From NCBI GenBank assembly GCA_018897155.1, contig JAHILE010000046.1:1-54286 (forward strand): a stretch of 54,286 bases of DNA. The letters are read 5' to 3'. The number at the start of each line of letters is the position of its first letter. Positions within the stretch are counted from its first letter, which is position 1. The notes under the pieces are model-generated. The model did no database searches. It was given only the letters and a program-made list of their open reading frames with translations, and had not been told where the DNA came from. Shown here in pieces: positions 7,987-15,854 of the stretch. A program made the translations under genes and the position numbers. Source of the DNA: Nanoarchaeota archaeon. Its GTDB lineage: Archaea > EX4484-52 > LFW-46.

Positions 7987-8894
7987 TTTAGAGCAATCCC
8001 CCGTATTTCTTCGAGATTTTTATGCCCTGAATCTTCCAGATATTTCTGTATTTCTGAGTTGATTTTTTTGAATGCTTCTAAATCATGATGCATAATCGAG
8101 GTTCCCACCCCGACAGCAGTTGCACCTGCCATTATAAACTCCAGGGCATCTTTCCCGCTGTAAATTCCTCCGGTGCCAATAATCGGCAGCGTCGTGTTTT
8201 TTGCAATTTGGTAAACTGCTCTTAATGCTATCGGTTTTATTGCAGGCCCGCTGACGCCTCCTTCTTTATTTGAGAGAACGGGCCTTCCTGTATGCACATC
8301 TATCAGCATTCCGGGCCCAACAGAATTCGAGCAGGTGATCATATCAGCGCCCGCAGCTTCCACAATTTTTGCGATTTCCGCAATCTTGAATTCTGCCGTC
8401 AGCTTGATTATCACCGGCACAGAAACATTTTTCTTGACAGCTCCGACAACGCTTCTTGCAAGTTCTCTATTATATTGAATATTCGCTCCAAGCCCCGCTT
8501 CTGCATGAGGGCATGAGAAATTGAGTTCCAGCGCATCCGCGCCGGCATCTTCACAGCATTGGGCGACTTTAATGAACTCGTCTGTGTCTTTGCCGCCGAC
8601 GCTCGCAATCAATAAAATGTTTGCCGCCTTTGCAATGCGTATCTCTTTTGCGCTTTCTTCAATACCGGGGCATGGAAGGCCGATACAATTCAAGAGGCCG
8701 TGTTCATATTCAGCCACAACAGGGCTTGTGTTCCCGTCCCTTTGCTCAAGAAATATGGTTTTTGTCGTTACTGCTCCTGCTCCGGCATTTGCGACATTTA
8801 TGAGTAATTCTCCGGTAACGCCAAGAATTCCTGATGCAAGAATAACAGGGCTCTTCAGGCGCATGTTTTTCAGCGTTACTGACATGTCGGGCAT
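7983..8894 (-). CDS. pyrD: dihydroorotate dehydrogenase, catalytic subunit (class 1B)
   Basis: FMN TIM-barrel enzyme oxidising dihydroorotate to orotate. It shows SPVILASGILG near residue 14, the active-site cysteine loop ALELNFSCPHAE near 126-137, a Lys in VIIKLTAEF near 165, and the phosphate-binding GTGGIYSGKDALEF near 240. The Cys base and the linked pyrK identify the NAD-dependent 1B class. First gene of a pyrD-pyrK-pyrC operon, with a TATA box about 23 bases before the ATG. Confidence 0.95.
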   Translation of the reverse strand: MPDMSVTLKNMRLKSPVILASGILGVTGELLINVANAGAGAVTTKTIFLEQRDGNTSPVVAEYEHGLLNCIGLPCPGIEESAKEIRIAKAANILLIASVGGKDTDEFIKVAQCCEDAGADALELNFSCPHAEAGLGANIQYNRELARSVVGAVKKNVSVPVIIKLTAEFKIAEIAKIVEAAGADMITCSNSVGPGMLIDVHTGRPVLSNKEGGVSGPAIKPIALRAVYQIAKNTTLPIIGTGGIYSGKDALEFIMAGATAVGVGTSIMHHDLEAFKKINSEIQKYLEDSGHKNLEEIRGIALK

Positions 8895-8910
8895 AAGAAT
8901 GATTAATGAA

Positions 8911-8923
8911 TTAAATATTTAAA
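8911..8923 (-). promoter_or_regulatory. TATA box for the pyrDKC operon
   Basis: TTTAAATATTTAA (read here on either strand, nearly palindromic) is centred about 23 bases upstream of the pyrD ATG. Archaeal TATA boxes sit about 26 bases before the transcription start, so the transcript would be leaderless or nearly so. Confidence 0.55.
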
Positions 8924-8975
8924 CGCGTTGGAATAGTTATGAAAGTAATTTATACTTTCAAATCCATTACGGATT

Positions 8976-9605
8976 ATGACTTTAAGTGATTCCATTGAGT
9001 ATTGGATTGGAAAACTTGAGTCTTTAGACCCTTTTGAAAGAGCCTATTTTTACGTAGTTATTTTCTTAGCACTTCTCGTACCATTTATAGAATATTCTGC
9101 TATCGCTAACGTGAATCAGAAAATAGGTAATTACGAAAATCAAATAGAAAATATGAGCACCATCATTGATTATGGAATGTATCTTGATACGCTTACCGAA
9201 GTGGATAAAATGGTCTCATACAGCTTGTCTATTCAACAGGGAGAAACATCATTTGGCAACATGAGCGACGAAACAAAAGTACTTCATACGCGTGTTGAGA
9301 CCAGATATTTTGACATGTGCCGCAACCTTAATCGAGCATCTCAATATACGAACGTAACGATTAATTGCTTGAAATTATCAACTGTTGAAAGGGCACGCGA
9401 CATGACAGAATTCAATAAATTTAATCAGACGCGAATAACATTGTACACTACGCGTGGAGATTTAAAGACAAAGGTATTGGAACTAAAATCAGAGAAAGAA
9501 GATATAACAACTTTGCGTAATGTTGTGTACGTATTATTGGTCTTTTTATCTGGCTTGGGTAGTGTATTTGCGTATGCCAACGATAAAACTAATTCAAAAA
9601 AATAA
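8976..9605 (+). CDS. two-TM membrane protein of unknown function
   Basis: A 209-aa protein I do not recognise. A hydrophobic segment lies at about residues 24-44 (YFYVVIFLALLVPFIEYSA) and a second at about 178-198 (VVYVLLVFLSGLGSVFAYA). The intervening 130 residues are polar, with a possible coiled coil at 48-60 and 155-175, and probably sit outside the membrane as one loop. Lys-rich C-terminus (NDKTNSKK). It is the only plus-strand gene between pyrD and pyrE and converges on pyrE with 6 bases between stops; nothing links it to pyrimidine synthesis. Confidence 0.7.
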   Translation: MTLSDSIEYWIGKLESLDPFERAYFYVVIFLALLVPFIEYSAIANVNQKIGNYENQIENMSTIIDYGMYLDTLTEVDKMVSYSLSIQQGETSFGNMSDETKVLHTRVETRYFDMCRNLNRASQYTNVTINCLKLSTVERARDMTEFNKFNQTRITLYTTRGDLKTKVLELKSEKEDITTLRNVVYVLLVFLSGLGSVFAYANDKTNSKK

Positions 9606-9611
9606 ACTTCA

Positions 9612-10256
9612 TTACTCAAACCCCATTTTCTTTCCCCAGTCCGCAGGACTTTTATTCCACTCAAGAATTCGCGCGATTTCTTCCTGCGGTATGTAATTCA
9701 ATTTGCCTGCAACCTGGACCAATGTGCTGAAATTTGAAAGTGTGACCGGAGTGCAGTTTGCCTGTGCGAAGTTGTTTTTCGCGCGCTCCATCTCATAAGT
9801 TATTATTGCAATGGCATGAGTCACTATCCCTCCGGCTCCACGCACTGCAGAAACAGCGTCTATTATGCTGCCGCCGGTTGATATCAGGTCTTCTACAATG
9901 AGAACTTTTTGCCCGCTTTTGAGCCTGCCTTCAATAGTGTTGTTTTTCCCGTGTTCCTTTGCGCTTGACCTGATGTATATCATGGGCTTTTTCATCGCAT
10001 CTGCGATCCATGCCGCGTGGGGAATGCCGGCAGTAGCAACGCCGCCGACAACATCGAAATCGACGCCATTTTCTTTTATTGTTTGCATGAAGTATTCAAC
10101 TATTTTTTCTCTTTTGGCGACATCTGAAATTATAATCCTGTTGTCGCAGTAAATCGGGCTGAGTATGCCGGATGCAAACCTGTACGGCTTTTGCGGGCTT
10201 AAAGTGACTGCGTTTATCTCAAGCAATATTTTTGCAACATCTTCTGCGATTGTCAT
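9612..10256 (-). CDS. pyrE: orotate phosphoribosyltransferase
   Basis: Type I phosphoribosyltransferase joining orotate to PRPP to give OMP. The PRPP loop VLIVEDLISTGGSI lies near residues 108-121; the orotate-binding N-terminal part has KPYRFASGILSPIYCDNR near 23-40, and the flexible loop has IRSSAKEHGKNN near 93. Length 214 aa is usual. It lies 27 bases downstream of pyrF on the same strand, so pyrF-pyrE is a likely operon for the last two steps to UMP. Confidence 0.95.
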   Translation of the reverse strand: MTIAEDVAKILLEINAVTLSPQKPYRFASGILSPIYCDNRIIISDVAKREKIVEYFMQTIKENGVDFDVVGGVATAGIPHAAWIADAMKKPMIYIRSSAKEHGKNNTIEGRLKSGQKVLIVEDLISTGGSIIDAVSAVRGAGGIVTHAIAIITYEMERAKNNFAQANCTPVTLSNFSTLVQVAGKLNYIPQEEIARILEWNKSPADWGKKMGFE

Positions 10257-10283
10257 ATGATTACCATTTATCCAAAATTAAAA

Positions 10284-11105
10284 TTATGCGCGTATTCTTT
10301 TCAGATACGCATTCCATCCGGCATCCCGGTATTCTTTTGCCATTTCTTTCGGATTGCCAGAGCCGTAAATGCCGCGCCCGACAATTATCGCATCGCTTCC
10401 AGCAAGCACGGCATCCTCGGGAGTTGCGTATTTTTGCCCGAGTTTATCGCCCTTGCTTTCCAGCTGCACTCCTGGCGTAAGTATCGCATGCCCTTCAAAT
10501 GAAATGGATGAAAGTTTTTGCAGTTCGCAAGGATCGCTTCCTGTTCCGATATATCCTGCAATCGCATCCTTTTTCGTATTTGCTATCTGGACGCATTTTT
10601 TTGTATATTCTCCTTGCGCAAAAGTTCCCTCGCTTGACATCTGCGCAAGCACCAGGACTCCTCTTTCAATCCCGTCATTTTTTTCTTTTGCAACGTTCCA
10701 GATGGCATCAATTATCGCAGGGCCCGGAACAAGGTGCACATTGACAATGTGCGCCCAGTCTGCAATCTTGTACATTCCGCCGGAATACTGCATTCTTACT
10801 GTATTTCCAATGTCTGCAAACTTTCTGTCCTCGAAAATTATGAAGTTGTGCTTTTTAGAAATCGCGATAAGTTCCTGTATAACTTCAGGAGAAAAATTAT
10901 TCCATATGTCAACGTGCGTCTTAAAGACAGCAATATCTGCTCCAAGAAGTTCTGCAAGCTCAAGAATTTCGTTTGCATCAGTATGGTCTGCAGCAATCGC
11001 AAGGTTTGTTTTTTTCTTTGCCATCAGATTGAAAAGATTTCGGGCTGCCGGGTTAACCGCCATTTTAGCCCTTTCTTCGTAAGTGAGTTTCAGCTGCGAA
11101 TCCAT
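10284..11105 (-). CDS. pyrF: orotidine 5'-phosphate decarboxylase, eukaryotic (URA3) type
   Basis: Decarboxylates OMP to UMP. The active-site run FEDRKFADIGNTVRMQYS (near residues 95-112) is the signature of eukaryotic URA3/UMPS enzymes; most archaea have a DxKxxDIPxT form in a protein of about 210-230 aa. Other URA3-like landmarks follow in order: TYEERA at the N-terminus, LFNLMAKKKTNL near 25, FKTHVDI near 60, GEYTKKCVQIA near 165, LTPGVQLESKGDKLGQKY near 210-227, IIVGRGIYG near 240, and YRDAGWNAYLKR at the C-terminus. Length 273 aa also fits URA3. Acquisition from a eukaryote-like source, or an ancient shared form, is inferred. Confidence 0.93.
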   Translation of the reverse strand: MDSQLKLTYEERAKMAVNPAARNLFNLMAKKKTNLAIAADHTDANEILELAELLGADIAVFKTHVDIWNNFSPEVIQELIAISKKHNFIIFEDRKFADIGNTVRMQYSGGMYKIADWAHIVNVHLVPGPAIIDAIWNVAKEKNDGIERGVLVLAQMSSEGTFAQGEYTKKCVQIANTKKDAIAGYIGTGSDPCELQKLSSISFEGHAILTPGVQLESKGDKLGQKYATPEDAVLAGSDAIIVGRGIYGSGNPKEMAKEYRDAGWNAYLKRIRA

Positions 11106-11136
11106 TAAATTATATCTCCATGCTAAAGTTTAAATC

Positions 11137-11168
11137 TTTTCGCAAACTTCGTTTGCTCTAAGCTTTAA
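11137..11168. repeat. hairpin GCAAAC-TTC-GTTTGC upstream of prs
   Basis: CGCAAAC TTC GTTTGC stem followed by CTCTAAGCTTTAAA lies between the divergent pyrF and prs. The same GCAAAC/GTTTGC hairpin with an adjoining TTTCG arm recurs at 45.79 kb and, inverted, at 52.57 kb, so it belongs to the dispersed hairpin family described in the findings. Confidence 0.6.
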
Positions 11169-11185
11169 ATCCATTCAAAGCATGA

Positions 11186-11224
11186 ATTTAAATACATTTA
11201 AATACAACGCTGTATTGGTGTAAG
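11186..11224 (+). promoter_or_regulatory. promoter and ribosome binding site of prs
   Basis: Two overlapping ATTTAAATAC boxes (about 11187-11205) form the TATA element, the second about 26 bases before 11225. A GGTG Shine-Dalgarno core sits 5 bases before the ATG, complementary to the archaeal 16S 3' end. Confidence 0.5.
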
Positions 11225-12142
11225 ATGTTTCTAATTCCCGGTTCGAATTCGCGCGCATTGGCAGAAAAAATTTCTTCTTTGTCAAATGTACCTATGGCCA
11301 AGGCTTCGTTAAAAAAATTTCCCGACGGCGAGAATTACATACGCATTGATTCGGATTTATCAGGCCGTGATGTTTTTCTCGTTGCATCAATGTTTCCGGA
11401 CCAGAATAGCTCTCTCATGGAATTTTTGTTTTTGGCAGACGCCTGCCGTGATTGCGGCGCGAAAAAGATAACTGCGATAATTCCGTATTTTGCATACGGA
11501 AGGCAGGATAAGCAGTTCCAGAAGGGAGAAGCACTGTCACTAAAAACCCTTGCAGGACTGTTTAAGGCAGTCGGAATACAGAAGATAATTACGCTCGAGT
11601 CGCATTTTCACAGAAAGCCGGAAAATTTCGATTTTTTCGGCATTCCGGCAACAAATATTTCAGCAGGCAAGGCATTGCTTGAGGATATAAGAAAAAACAT
11701 TTGCACTGATTATATGGTAATCGGCCCGGATATTGAGTCAGGCAAGACAGTCGAGTTTGCCACAGGCAAAAAAACCGTTTTTGAAAAGGTAAAGATATGC
11801 CCTGAATGCAAAAAGCCCGCAATAGACTGCAAATGCGGCGGGGAACGCAAACGATATGAGGTAAAGGAACTTAAAAGCGAAGCCGATTTTCGCGGCAAGA
11901 ATGTTGTCATACTTGATGATATGATTGCATCCGGAAGCACAATGATTAAGGCGGCGGAAAAGGTGCGCGCGCAGGGGGCGAAAAAAGTAATCTGCGCGGC
12001 AACACATGGATTATTCATCGGAAATTCCCTCAAAGTTTTGCAGGAAAAATCGGATTATCTCATAGTCACAGACACAATAGAAACTCCAGTAAGCGCGATT
12101 TCTGTTGCGGATTTGATTGCAGAGGAGATAAAACAAAAATAA
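11225..12142 (+). CDS. prs: ribose-phosphate pyrophosphokinase with a four-cysteine insert
   Basis: Makes PRPP from ribose-5-P and ATP, feeding pyrE across the divergent promoter. Motifs: KFPDGENYIRI near residue 35, AIIPYFAYGRQDKQF near 85-99, ESHFHRKPENFDFFGIPA near 123-140, and the PRPP-binding VVILDDMIASGSTM near 228-241. Inserted ahead of that loop is a segment with C192, C195, C202 and C204 (CPECKKPAIDCKCGG), a plausible small zinc knuckle that accounts for about 20 extra residues over the usual 285. Such an insert near the catalytic flexible loop is not something I know from characterised enzymes. Confidence 0.92.
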   Translation: MFLIPGSNSRALAEKISSLSNVPMAKASLKKFPDGENYIRIDSDLSGRDVFLVASMFPDQNSSLMEFLFLADACRDCGAKKITAIIPYFAYGRQDKQFQKGEALSLKTLAGLFKAVGIQKIITLESHFHRKPENFDFFGIPATNISAGKALLEDIRKNICTDYMVIGPDIESGKTVEFATGKKTVFEKVKICPECKKPAIDCKCGGERKRYEVKELKSEADFRGKNVVILDDMIASGSTMIKAAEKVRAQGAKKVICAATHGLFIGNSLKVLQEKSDYLIVTDTIETPVSAISVADLIAEEIKQK

Positions 12143-12218
12143 TTTGTGCCGAATATGCAACCGCGCATTTTTTAAATTCACTGATTAAATAAACTACTTG
12201 GATGAATTGGTCATTTTT

Positions 12219-14798
12219 ATGGCAGAACATCACTTCAAATTTATTGAAAAAGGCAACTTGGGTTTGATCGGCCTGGGCGTAATGGGTCAAAACTTAGTGC
12301 TGAATCTGGAAAGCAGGGGATTCTCAGTTGCAGTTTATAACCGCACGGTTTCTGATACAGAAGCGTTTATCGCAGGAAAAGCAAAGGGCAAAAAAATCCT
12401 CGGCGCGAAAACGCTCGAGGAATTCGCAAAAAAGCTCGAGACTCCAAGAAAAATACTTCTTATGGTAACTGCTGGCGACCCGGTGGACGCCGTGATTAAT
12501 CAGCTTTTACTTCATCTAAGCGAAGGCGACATCGTAATCGACGGAGGAAATTCATTTTTCAAAGACACCATTCGAAGGACAAAGGCACTTGTTGAGAAAA
12601 AAATCCACTTTATAGGCATGGGAATTTCAGGAGGGGAAAAAGGCGCATTGATTGGGCCTTCTATTATGGCTGGCGGCTCGGAGTATTCCTGGAAGCACAT
12701 AAAGCCGCTCTTCGAAACAATTGCTGCCAAAGCGTTTGACGGCTCGCCGTGCTGCGCGCATATCGGAGGAGATGGTGCGGGTCACTATGTCAAGATGGTG
12801 CATAACGGCATAGAATATGCGGACATGCAATTGATCGGCGAGGCATACCAGCTGCTAAAAGAGGGCGCGGGACTGACAAATGAAGAAATGAGCGATATTT
12901 TTGCAGAATGGAATAAAGGCGAATTGAATTCTTATCTTATAGAAATCACTTCGGCAATACTGAAAAAGAAAGACGAAGAAATCGGAAAGTACATAATTGA
13001 TTTGATTCTTGATGAAGCAGGGCAGAAAGGAACCGGAAAATGGGCTTCGCAAAGCAGTTTGGATATCGGCGTTCCGGCATACAACCTGAATATGGCGGTT
13101 CTATTGAGATACATGTCCACTTCAAACAAAGAAAGAGAAAGCGCAAGCAAAATGCTGTCCGGACCAAAAATCAAAACGCGAAAAGACAAGGAAACTTTTG
13201 CAAAAGAAGTGCATGACGCGCTTTATGCATCAAAACTATGCGCTTATGCGCAGGGGTTTTCATTGATGGCTGCCGCATCCAAAGAACATGGCTGGAATCT
13301 GAATTTTCCGGAAATCGCGCGAATCTGGGAAGGCGGATGCATTATCCGGGCAGAACTTCTCGAAAATATTCGCTCTGCATTTTCCGGCAATCAGAATATT
13401 TCCAACCTGCTCTTGGATGTGCATTTCCGGGAAAAAATATCCGACCTTCAAAGCAATTGGAGAAAACTAATAGCATTTGCTGTTGAAAACGGCATACCTG
13501 CAACAGGTATCTCATCTGCTTGCGCGTATTATGACAGCTACAGATGCGCAAGGCTACCTACAAATCTTATTCAGGCGCAGAGGGATTTTTTTGGCGCACA
13601 CACTTACAAACGAATCGACAAGGAAGGGAGCTTTCACACTGAATGGGAACCAAAAGAAGGCGACGATTCTGCCAAGTATAAACTCGGAGTTGTCGGAACA
13701 GGGCACTGGGTAAGAAGGCTGCATCCGTCAATAAAAAAAAGCAACAAATTATTGCTTCATAAGGGCGCAGGCGTCACACGGTTTGAAGATAAGAAAGCAG
13801 TTCTTGATGAATACAATATAACCAAGGACAGGTATTTTCAGATTCCATCTGTTGCAGAATTGCCTTTAGAATTCTTCAAGGATTTGGATGCTGTGCAAAT
13901 TGCAAGTTATAACCAATTCCACCACGAACAGACAAAGCAATCTCTTGCGCACGGAAAAGTCACAGTGGTTGAAAAAACATTTGCAACAGAGCGAAAAGGC
14001 TTTGATGATATGATTGATTTCATAAAAAAGAACGGCCATGAGAAAAAAGTATACCCTCATCTTCATTATCTTTCAAAAGCGCTCACAAGGAGCCTGGCTG
14101 AAATATTGCCCGAAGCGCTAAAAAACTACGGAAAAATAACTTGCGCAGCGGGTACATTTGTTGAGGAAACCCGTGAGGAAGATATGCGGAGAACGTGGCT
14201 CCTTAAGCCCGAGAACGGCGGCATATTCCTGGATTGGATACATCCTGTCGAGGTTTTGGCAAAGTTTTGCGGGGCGAATTTTTTGGAATGCAAAAGCATC
14301 GAACCATACATAGTCAATCCCGCATATGATACTGTCAATCCCACAGGGCTTTGCGCGAGATTTAAAATAAGCGGCAGTGCATTTACAAAAGATGCGTTCG
14401 CAACAATAAGGGTTGGAAAAGGCTTTCCTGCAGGAGTTACATACAAGTCCTTGAGGCTGTTTTTTGAGAAAAGCGTGGTTCTTGACCTTAATTACATCTC
14501 ATCCGAAGAAGAGTTCCAGACGGGCCTAAGAGGCGCATGGGAACTTGCGGAACTTGACGGCGATAAAAAGACCGTATTAAAGAAAGGAACCCCGGAAGGG
14601 CCCCTTTCATATGATTTTTTGGTAAAAAATATGCTGAATATGATTGACGGAAAAGAGCCGCCGCTTTCAATAGATGAAATCAAGAGAATCTATGAGCCGG
14701 TGTGGCAGGTTCAGGAAGCTGCAAAGGGCCTTGTATCCATTTCAGAAAAAAAATCGGTTGAGCAGTTTATAAAAGACGCTTTGGAGAAAGCCAAGTAA
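12219..14798 (+). CDS. 6-phosphogluconate dehydrogenase fused to a Gfo/Idh/MocA oxidoreductase
   Basis: An 859-aa fusion starting at the ATG at 12219 (an upstream in-frame TTG at 12198 adds 7 residues). Residues 1-480 are a full decarboxylating 6-phosphogluconate dehydrogenase: NADP loop GLGVMG at 18-23, VSGGE-like SGGEKGALIGPSIM at 137-150, catalytic GHYVKMVHNGIEY at 188-200, and the C-terminal QAQRDFFGAHTYKRIDKEG signature. From about 488 a second Rossmann enzyme begins (GVVGTGHW 490-497), with the Gfo/Idh/MocA lysine motif as EKTFATE at 585-591 and a GGIFLDWIHPVEVL motif with H675. The second domain could be a glucose-6-P or related sugar-phosphate dehydrogenase making the substrate of the first; that is inference. 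Four bases separate it from rpiB. Confidence 0.88.
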   Translation: MAEHHFKFIEKGNLGLIGLGVMGQNLVLNLESRGFSVAVYNRTVSDTEAFIAGKAKGKKILGAKTLEEFAKKLETPRKILLMVTAGDPVDAVINQLLLHLSEGDIVIDGGNSFFKDTIRRTKALVEKKIHFIGMGISGGEKGALIGPSIMAGGSEYSWKHIKPLFETIAAKAFDGSPCCAHIGGDGAGHYVKMVHNGIEYADMQLIGEAYQLLKEGAGLTNEEMSDIFAEWNKGELNSYLIEITSAILKKKDEEIGKYIIDLILDEAGQKGTGKWASQSSLDIGVPAYNLNMAVLLRYMSTSNKERESASKMLSGPKIKTRKDKETFAKEVHDALYASKLCAYAQGFSLMAAASKEHGWNLNFPEIARIWEGGCIIRAELLENIRSAFSGNQNISNLLLDVHFREKISDLQSNWRKLIAFAVENGIPATGISSACAYYDSYRCARLPTNLIQAQRDFFGAHTYKRIDKEGSFHTEWEPKEGDDSAKYKLGVVGTGHWVRRLHPSIKKSNKLLLHKGAGVTRFEDKKAVLDEYNITKDRYFQIPSVAELPLEFFKDLDAVQIASYNQFHHEQTKQSLAHGKVTVVEKTFATERKGFDDMIDFIKKNGHEKKVYPHLHYLSKALTRSLAEILPEALKNYGKITCAAGTFVEETREEDMRRTWLLKPENGGIFLDWIHPVEVLAKFCGANFLECKSIEPYIVNPAYDTVNPTGLCARFKISGSAFTKDAFATIRVGKGFPAGVTYKSLRLFFEKSVVLDLNYISSEEEFQTGLRGAWELAELDGDKKTVLKKGTPEGPLSYDFLVKNMLNMIDGKEPPLSIDEIKRIYEPVWQVQEAAKGLVSISEKKSVEQFIKDALEKAK

Positions 14799-14801
14799 GT
14801 T

Positions 14802-15338
14802 ATGCAGGCACAGTACGGGAAAATTATGCAAACTCAAAAAATCATGAAAATCAATGATTTTCAAGCTTTTCAGTCTCTTGCGAGCCTGAAAATCGCAATA
14901 GCATCAGACCACGCAGGGTTCCGGCTAAAGGAGATAATTAAAACTCATCTTTCTGCGCTCGGATATGAATACAAAGATTTTGGGACTGATAAGGAAGAGC
15001 CTGTGGACTATTCAGACTTTGCCTATCTTGTGAGCGAGGAGGTTTCTAAGAAGAATTTTGAGCGCGGCATTTTGATCTGCGGCACGGGGCTTGGAATGTG
15101 CATAGTTGCCAATAAACTGCAGGGTATACGTGCGGTTTCCTGCCATAACATAAAGACTGCAAAGCTCTCAAGAGAACATAATGATTCCAATATCCTGACG
15201 CTTGGCGGGCGAACGATGAATCCGGAAAGCGCGAAAAAAATCGTTTCTGTCTGGCTAACTGCTGAATTTGAAGGCGGAAGGCATGCAAGAAGAATTAATA
15301 AGATCAAGACAATTGAAGAGAATTCCATGAAATCATAA
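14802..15338 (+). CDS. rpiB: ribose-5-phosphate isomerase B
   Basis: Interconverts ribulose-5-P and ribose-5-P, the step between the preceding 6PGDH domain and prs. Signatures: IASDHAGF near residue 33-40, CGTGLGMCIVANKLQGIRAV near 91-110 with the active-site Cys, REHNDSNILTLGGR near 126, and FEGGRHARRINKI near 154. RpiB proteins normally begin right at the KIAIASDHAGF strand; here up to 29 extra residues precede it, and codons 15-23 are encoded by a hairpin repeat (14837-14870). True start may be the ATG at 14826 or 14844. Confidence 0.92.
   Translation: MQAQYGKIMQTQKIMKINDFQAFQSLASLKIAIASDHAGFRLKEIIKTHLSALGYEYKDFGTDKEEPVDYSDFAYLVSEEVSKKNFERGILICGTGLGMCIVANKLQGIRAVSCHNIKTAKLSREHNDSNILTLGGRTMNPESAKKIVSVWLTAEFEGGRHARRINKIKTIEENSMKS
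14837..14870 (-). repeat. AAGCTT/ATGAT hairpin inside the rpiB 5' end
   Basis: On the minus strand this reads AAAAGCTT, a TGAAAATCA/TGATTTTCA stem with a one-base centre (14845-14863), then TGATTTTT. It is one member of a family with constant flanks and variable stems, here contributing codons to the N-terminal extension of RpiB. Confidence 0.7.
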
Positions 15339-15403
15339 TTTATCTATGCCCGCCAAAAGCGGTCCGAAGCGCGCCGAATGTTTTATTTTTCAGTTTGGGT
15401 TAA

Positions 15404-15456
15404 TACCCCGCATCTCTGCTGCAGTTGAGATGCGCAAATTTTAGGCAATTTCTTTA
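15404..15456. repeat. deleted copy (B) of the 1-262 repeat
   Basis: Bases 15405-15430 match window bases 1-26 at 22 of 26 positions, with changes that keep a different stem (GCATCTC/GAGATGC). They are followed directly by 28 bases identical to 233-260. The roughly 205-base hairpin core present in copy A is missing. The stretch 15339-15568 holds this repeat and no convincing gene. Confidence 0.65.
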
Positions 15457-15568
15457 TGCCTCGCAAAAATTGCGCGCAAATCCTTAACCCGTTATTGTGT
15501 CGTATTAGTGAGTATTTATATCTTTTCAGTTAACATTTGTTTATATGCTATTAGCTGGTTTCGATAAC

Positions 15569-15691
15569 TTAAAACGCCAGGGCGTTCTTCTGCGGGGTTT
15601 CCCCTTCTAATTGGCTCGTCAAATTATGGATTTTACGATCAACGACATTCTTTTCACTTCCAGTCTTATCAACAATAGTACTTACATACAT
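15569..15691 (-). CDS. possible 40-aa protein next to the IS200 element
   Basis: A 40-codon frame (starts MYVSTIVDKTGSEKN, ends QKNALAF) with a good GAGGTG Shine-Dalgarno 5 bases before the ATG, like the one before the neighbouring tnpA. Its stop codon lies in an AACGCC-AG-GGCGTT hairpin (15573-15586), beside a GGGG-TTT-CCCC hairpin (15594-15604). No family recognised. It may be a leftover of the mobile element. Confidence 0.35.
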   Translation of the reverse strand: MYVSTIVDKTGSEKNVVDRKIHNLTSQLEGETPQKNALAF

Positions 15692-15795
15692 AAACTACAC
15701 CTCATCATAATATGTCTGCATAATCTACATATACTTCTTCATAGATTATACAATAAGTAACTACTACTTGGTTATATCTAATGAGATACCCGAAT

Positions 15796-15843
15796 AATGC
15801 GGGCTACCCCTCGCTGAAGCTCGGGGTTTCTACCGCCCGCATT
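15796..15843. promoter_or_regulatory. large hairpin 3' of tnpA, possible IS200 end or terminator
   Basis: AATGCGGGC (15796-15804) pairs perfectly with GCCCGCATT (15835-15843). An inner ACCCC/GGGGT stem and a GCT-GA-AGC tip complete the structure. It begins 12 bases beyond the tnpA stop. IS200/IS605 transposases recognise subterminal hairpins at the element ends, so this may be one, or a terminator. Confidence 0.55.
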
Positions 15844-15854
15844 ACCTCAGTTGC

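Noticed and set aside
7382-8062. 226-aa plus-strand frame over pyrK and pyrD
   Set aside because: Antisense shadow of two firmly identified genes.
10369-11082. 237-aa plus-strand frame opposite pyrF
   Set aside because: Entirely antisense to a firmly identified pyrF; composition is a mirror of its codons.
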